Source of the DNA: Nitrospirota bacterium
Lineage (GTDB): Bacteria > JACPQY01
Assembly: GCA_016190245.1 (NCBI GenBank)
Contig: JACPQY010000063.1
Location: 9,123-73,122 of the forward strand
Direction of reading: 5' to 3'
Length of the DNA stretch: 64,000 nucleotides
The notes beneath the pieces were generated by a model that made no database searches, was not told the origin of the DNA, and saw nothing but the letters and a program-made list of their open reading frames with translations. Below, in pieces: positions 63,016-64,000 of this stretch. Made by a program: the position numbers and the translations under genes. Position 1 is the first letter of the stretch. Every line of letters starts with the position of its first letter.

Positions 63016-63680
63016 ATCGTCCCGGGAAAATCGCCCCGTCCATCGCGGCGGGGGACTACCTCCGAATGGGCGATGAGCTGCGCGCCGTCACGGAAGCGGG
63101 AGCCGACTACATCCACGTGGACGTGATGGACGGCCACTTCGTGCCCAATCTCACTTTCGGCCCCGAGGTCATTTCGTACATCAAGAAAGGGACGCCCCTG
63201 CCCCTCGACGTTCATCTCATGATCGAAAACGCCGAAGACACCTTCGCGGACTACATCAGCGCCGGCGCTTCCATCGTCACAGTCCACATCGAGGCCGTCC
63301 GCCATCTCCACCGGCTGATCCACGAGATGAAGAGGCGGAACGTCAAAGTCGGCGTGGCGATCAACCCCTCGACGCCCGTGGAGACCCTCGCGGAAATCCT
63401 CCCGGACCTCGACCTCGTGAACGTGATGAGCGTCAACCCGGGCTTCTACGGTCAGGCCTTCATCCCGGGCACGCTCGATAAGGTCGCGCGACTCCGGCGC
63501 CTGGCTGCCGGGCGTGGCGAGGCCCTGGAGATCGAGGTGGATGGCGGAATCAAACTCGACAACATCGCCCCGGTGGCGGCGGCGGGGGCCGATGTCTTCG
63601 TCTCGGGCTCGGGCGTGTTCAAGAACCCGCCCTACGCGGCCACGATCCGCAAGATGCGCGACGCCCTCCGACCGAGGTAG
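63012..63680 (+). CDS. rpe: Ribulose-phosphate 3-epimerase
   Basis: 222 residues from ATG 63012. TIM-barrel with metal ligands and catalytic residues in HVDVMDGHFVPNLTFGP, LDVHLMIENAED, MSVNPGFYGQAF and EVDGGIKLDN. It interconverts ribulose-5-phosphate and xylulose-5-phosphate. The stop TAG (63678-63680) is part of the GTAG head of the repeat that follows. Confidence 0.96.
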   Translation: MNRPGKIAPSIAAGDYLRMGDELRAVTEAGADYIHVDVMDGHFVPNLTFGPEVISYIKKGTPLPLDVHLMIENAEDTFADYISAGASIVTVHIEAVRHLHRLIHEMKRRNVKVGVAINPSTPVETLAEILPDLDLVNVMSVNPGFYGQAFIPGTLDKVARLRRLAAGRGEALEIEVDGGIKLDNIAPVAAAGADVFVSGSGVFKNPPYAATIRKMRDALRPR

Positions 63681-63755
63681 CCGCACCCCCTTGCCCAGGA
63701 TGGCATGGGGCCATGATAGGTTGCGGCCCAGGAAGGGCCGCATGGAACATGGCCT
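63677..63755 (+). repeat. 70-base interspersed repeat, copy 3, whose GTAG head ends rpe
   Basis: GTAGCCGCAC, then CCCCTTGCCCAGGATGG, ATGGGGCCATGATAGG, TTGCGGCCCAGGAAGG, GCCGCATGGAACATGG. This is the fullest copy; its tail CATGGAACATGG is also found in reverse at 16961-16972. Downstream to 63830 there is a GCAGGC-tcaaa-GCCTGC hairpin and no gene. Confidence 0.88.
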
Positions 63756-63832
63756 TCACGGGTGCGCCCCGCAGGCTCAAAGCCTGCTGTGCCCCGTTCC
63801 ACGGGTGCGCCTACCTCGCATTCTCGGTCCGG

Positions 63833-64000
63833 GTAGCCGCGGGCCTTAGCCCGCTGAAAGAAAGCTCCTCTGCGCTCACATTCAGGGCACTCGCATTCTC
63901 GGTCCCGGTAGCCGCGGGCTTTAACCCGCTGAAAGGAAGCTCCTCTGCGCTCACATTCAGGGCACTCGCATTCTCGGTCCCGGTAGCCGCGGGCTTTAAC
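63833..64000 (+). repeat. 75-base tandem repeat with GTAG-headed hairpin, running past the window end
   Basis: Units start GTAGCCGCGGGC at 63833, 63908 and 63983, exactly 75 bases apart. Each has stem GCGGGC, loop CTTA or TTTA, and arm GCCCGC or ACCCGC. The rest of the unit (AAGCTCCTCTGCGCTCACAT and on) is repeated too, with very few differences. It therefore has no spacers and is not a CRISPR array. The 320 bases after rpe hold no gene. Confidence 0.9.

Noticed and set aside
63833-64000. Possible CRISPR array because of regular spacing and a palindromic unit
   Set aside because: The sequence between the palindromes is itself repeated almost unchanged, so there are no spacers; no cas gene is in the window.
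1-64000. A RAYT or IS200/IS605-type transposase that could move the GTAG repeats
   Set aside because: I looked through the annotated proteins and found no HUH/Y1 transposase motif; if it exists it is outside the window.
1-64000. tRNA or rRNA genes
   Set aside because: I recognised no tRNA or rRNA sequence by eye; a covariance-model search would settle it.

Overview
The window is a GC-rich chromosomal stretch from a Gram-negative, type IV-piliated bacterium that is deltaproteobacteria-like (Myxococcota/Desulfobacterota grade, probably uncultured). The grounds are gene content and order: pilM-N-O-P-Q running into aroC, argS beside a SPOR protein, a DUF4416 gene ahead of def-fmt-rpe, lipoproteins with clear lipoboxes, a BamA-like barrel protein and multihaem cytochromes. 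This placement is inference from families, not a phylogeny. I recognised no rRNA or tRNA gene, CRISPR array, transposase or phage gene.

Layout. 1-6744: a beta-propeller gene, then a membrane propeller protein translationally coupled to a fused b-type/c-type cytochrome, with a convergent paralogue of the membrane propeller on the other side. 6806-11128: a membrane spermidine-synthase-like protein and a GT39-type glycosyltransferase, convergent on a repeat element. 11305-16932: a 1875-residue SBBP/DUF11 surface protein. 17119-26894 (minus): a minor-pilin cluster (PilE-, PilV- and PilW-like, and a giant PilX-like protein) with two small single-pass proteins and a DUF2723 glycosyltransferase. 27187-31143: a GT-C/TPR membrane protein and two near-duplicate pilA-like genes. 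31183-44801 (minus): SPOR protein, argS, recO, mtaB, mnmA, lolD, a lipoprotein, aroC, pilQ, pilP, pilO, pilN and pilM. 44996-46797: LptM-like lipoprotein and lysA, divergent from pilM, each side with a good sigma70 promoter. 46946-48148: truD between direct repeats. 48568-57065: an 1834-residue lipoprotein and a peptidase-MA/TolB/BamA fusion. 57103-63680: an epimerase, a LOG protein, a GT1 glycosyltransferase, then DUF4416, def, fmt and rpe.

Working together: the pilin genes, PilMNOPQ and possibly the GT-C enzymes fit one type IV pilus apparatus whose motor genes (pilB, pilT, pilC) lie elsewhere. argS, mtaB, mnmA, truD, def and fmt are translation housekeeping.

The most unusual layer is repetitive DNA. 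Two kinds of small element pervade the window. (1) GTAG-headed hairpins, often as inverted pairs, look like RAYT-type REP/BIME elements; several of their GTAG heads supply the TAG stop codon of the neighbouring gene, and some lie in frame inside genes (mtaB, the spermidine-synthase-like gene). (2) Degenerate heptanucleotide arrays resemble the STRR repeats of cyanobacteria; they sit between genes and also in frame inside mnmA, pilW, pilX and the MA-peptidase gene. A third, 70-base family and a 75-base tandem repeat add to this.
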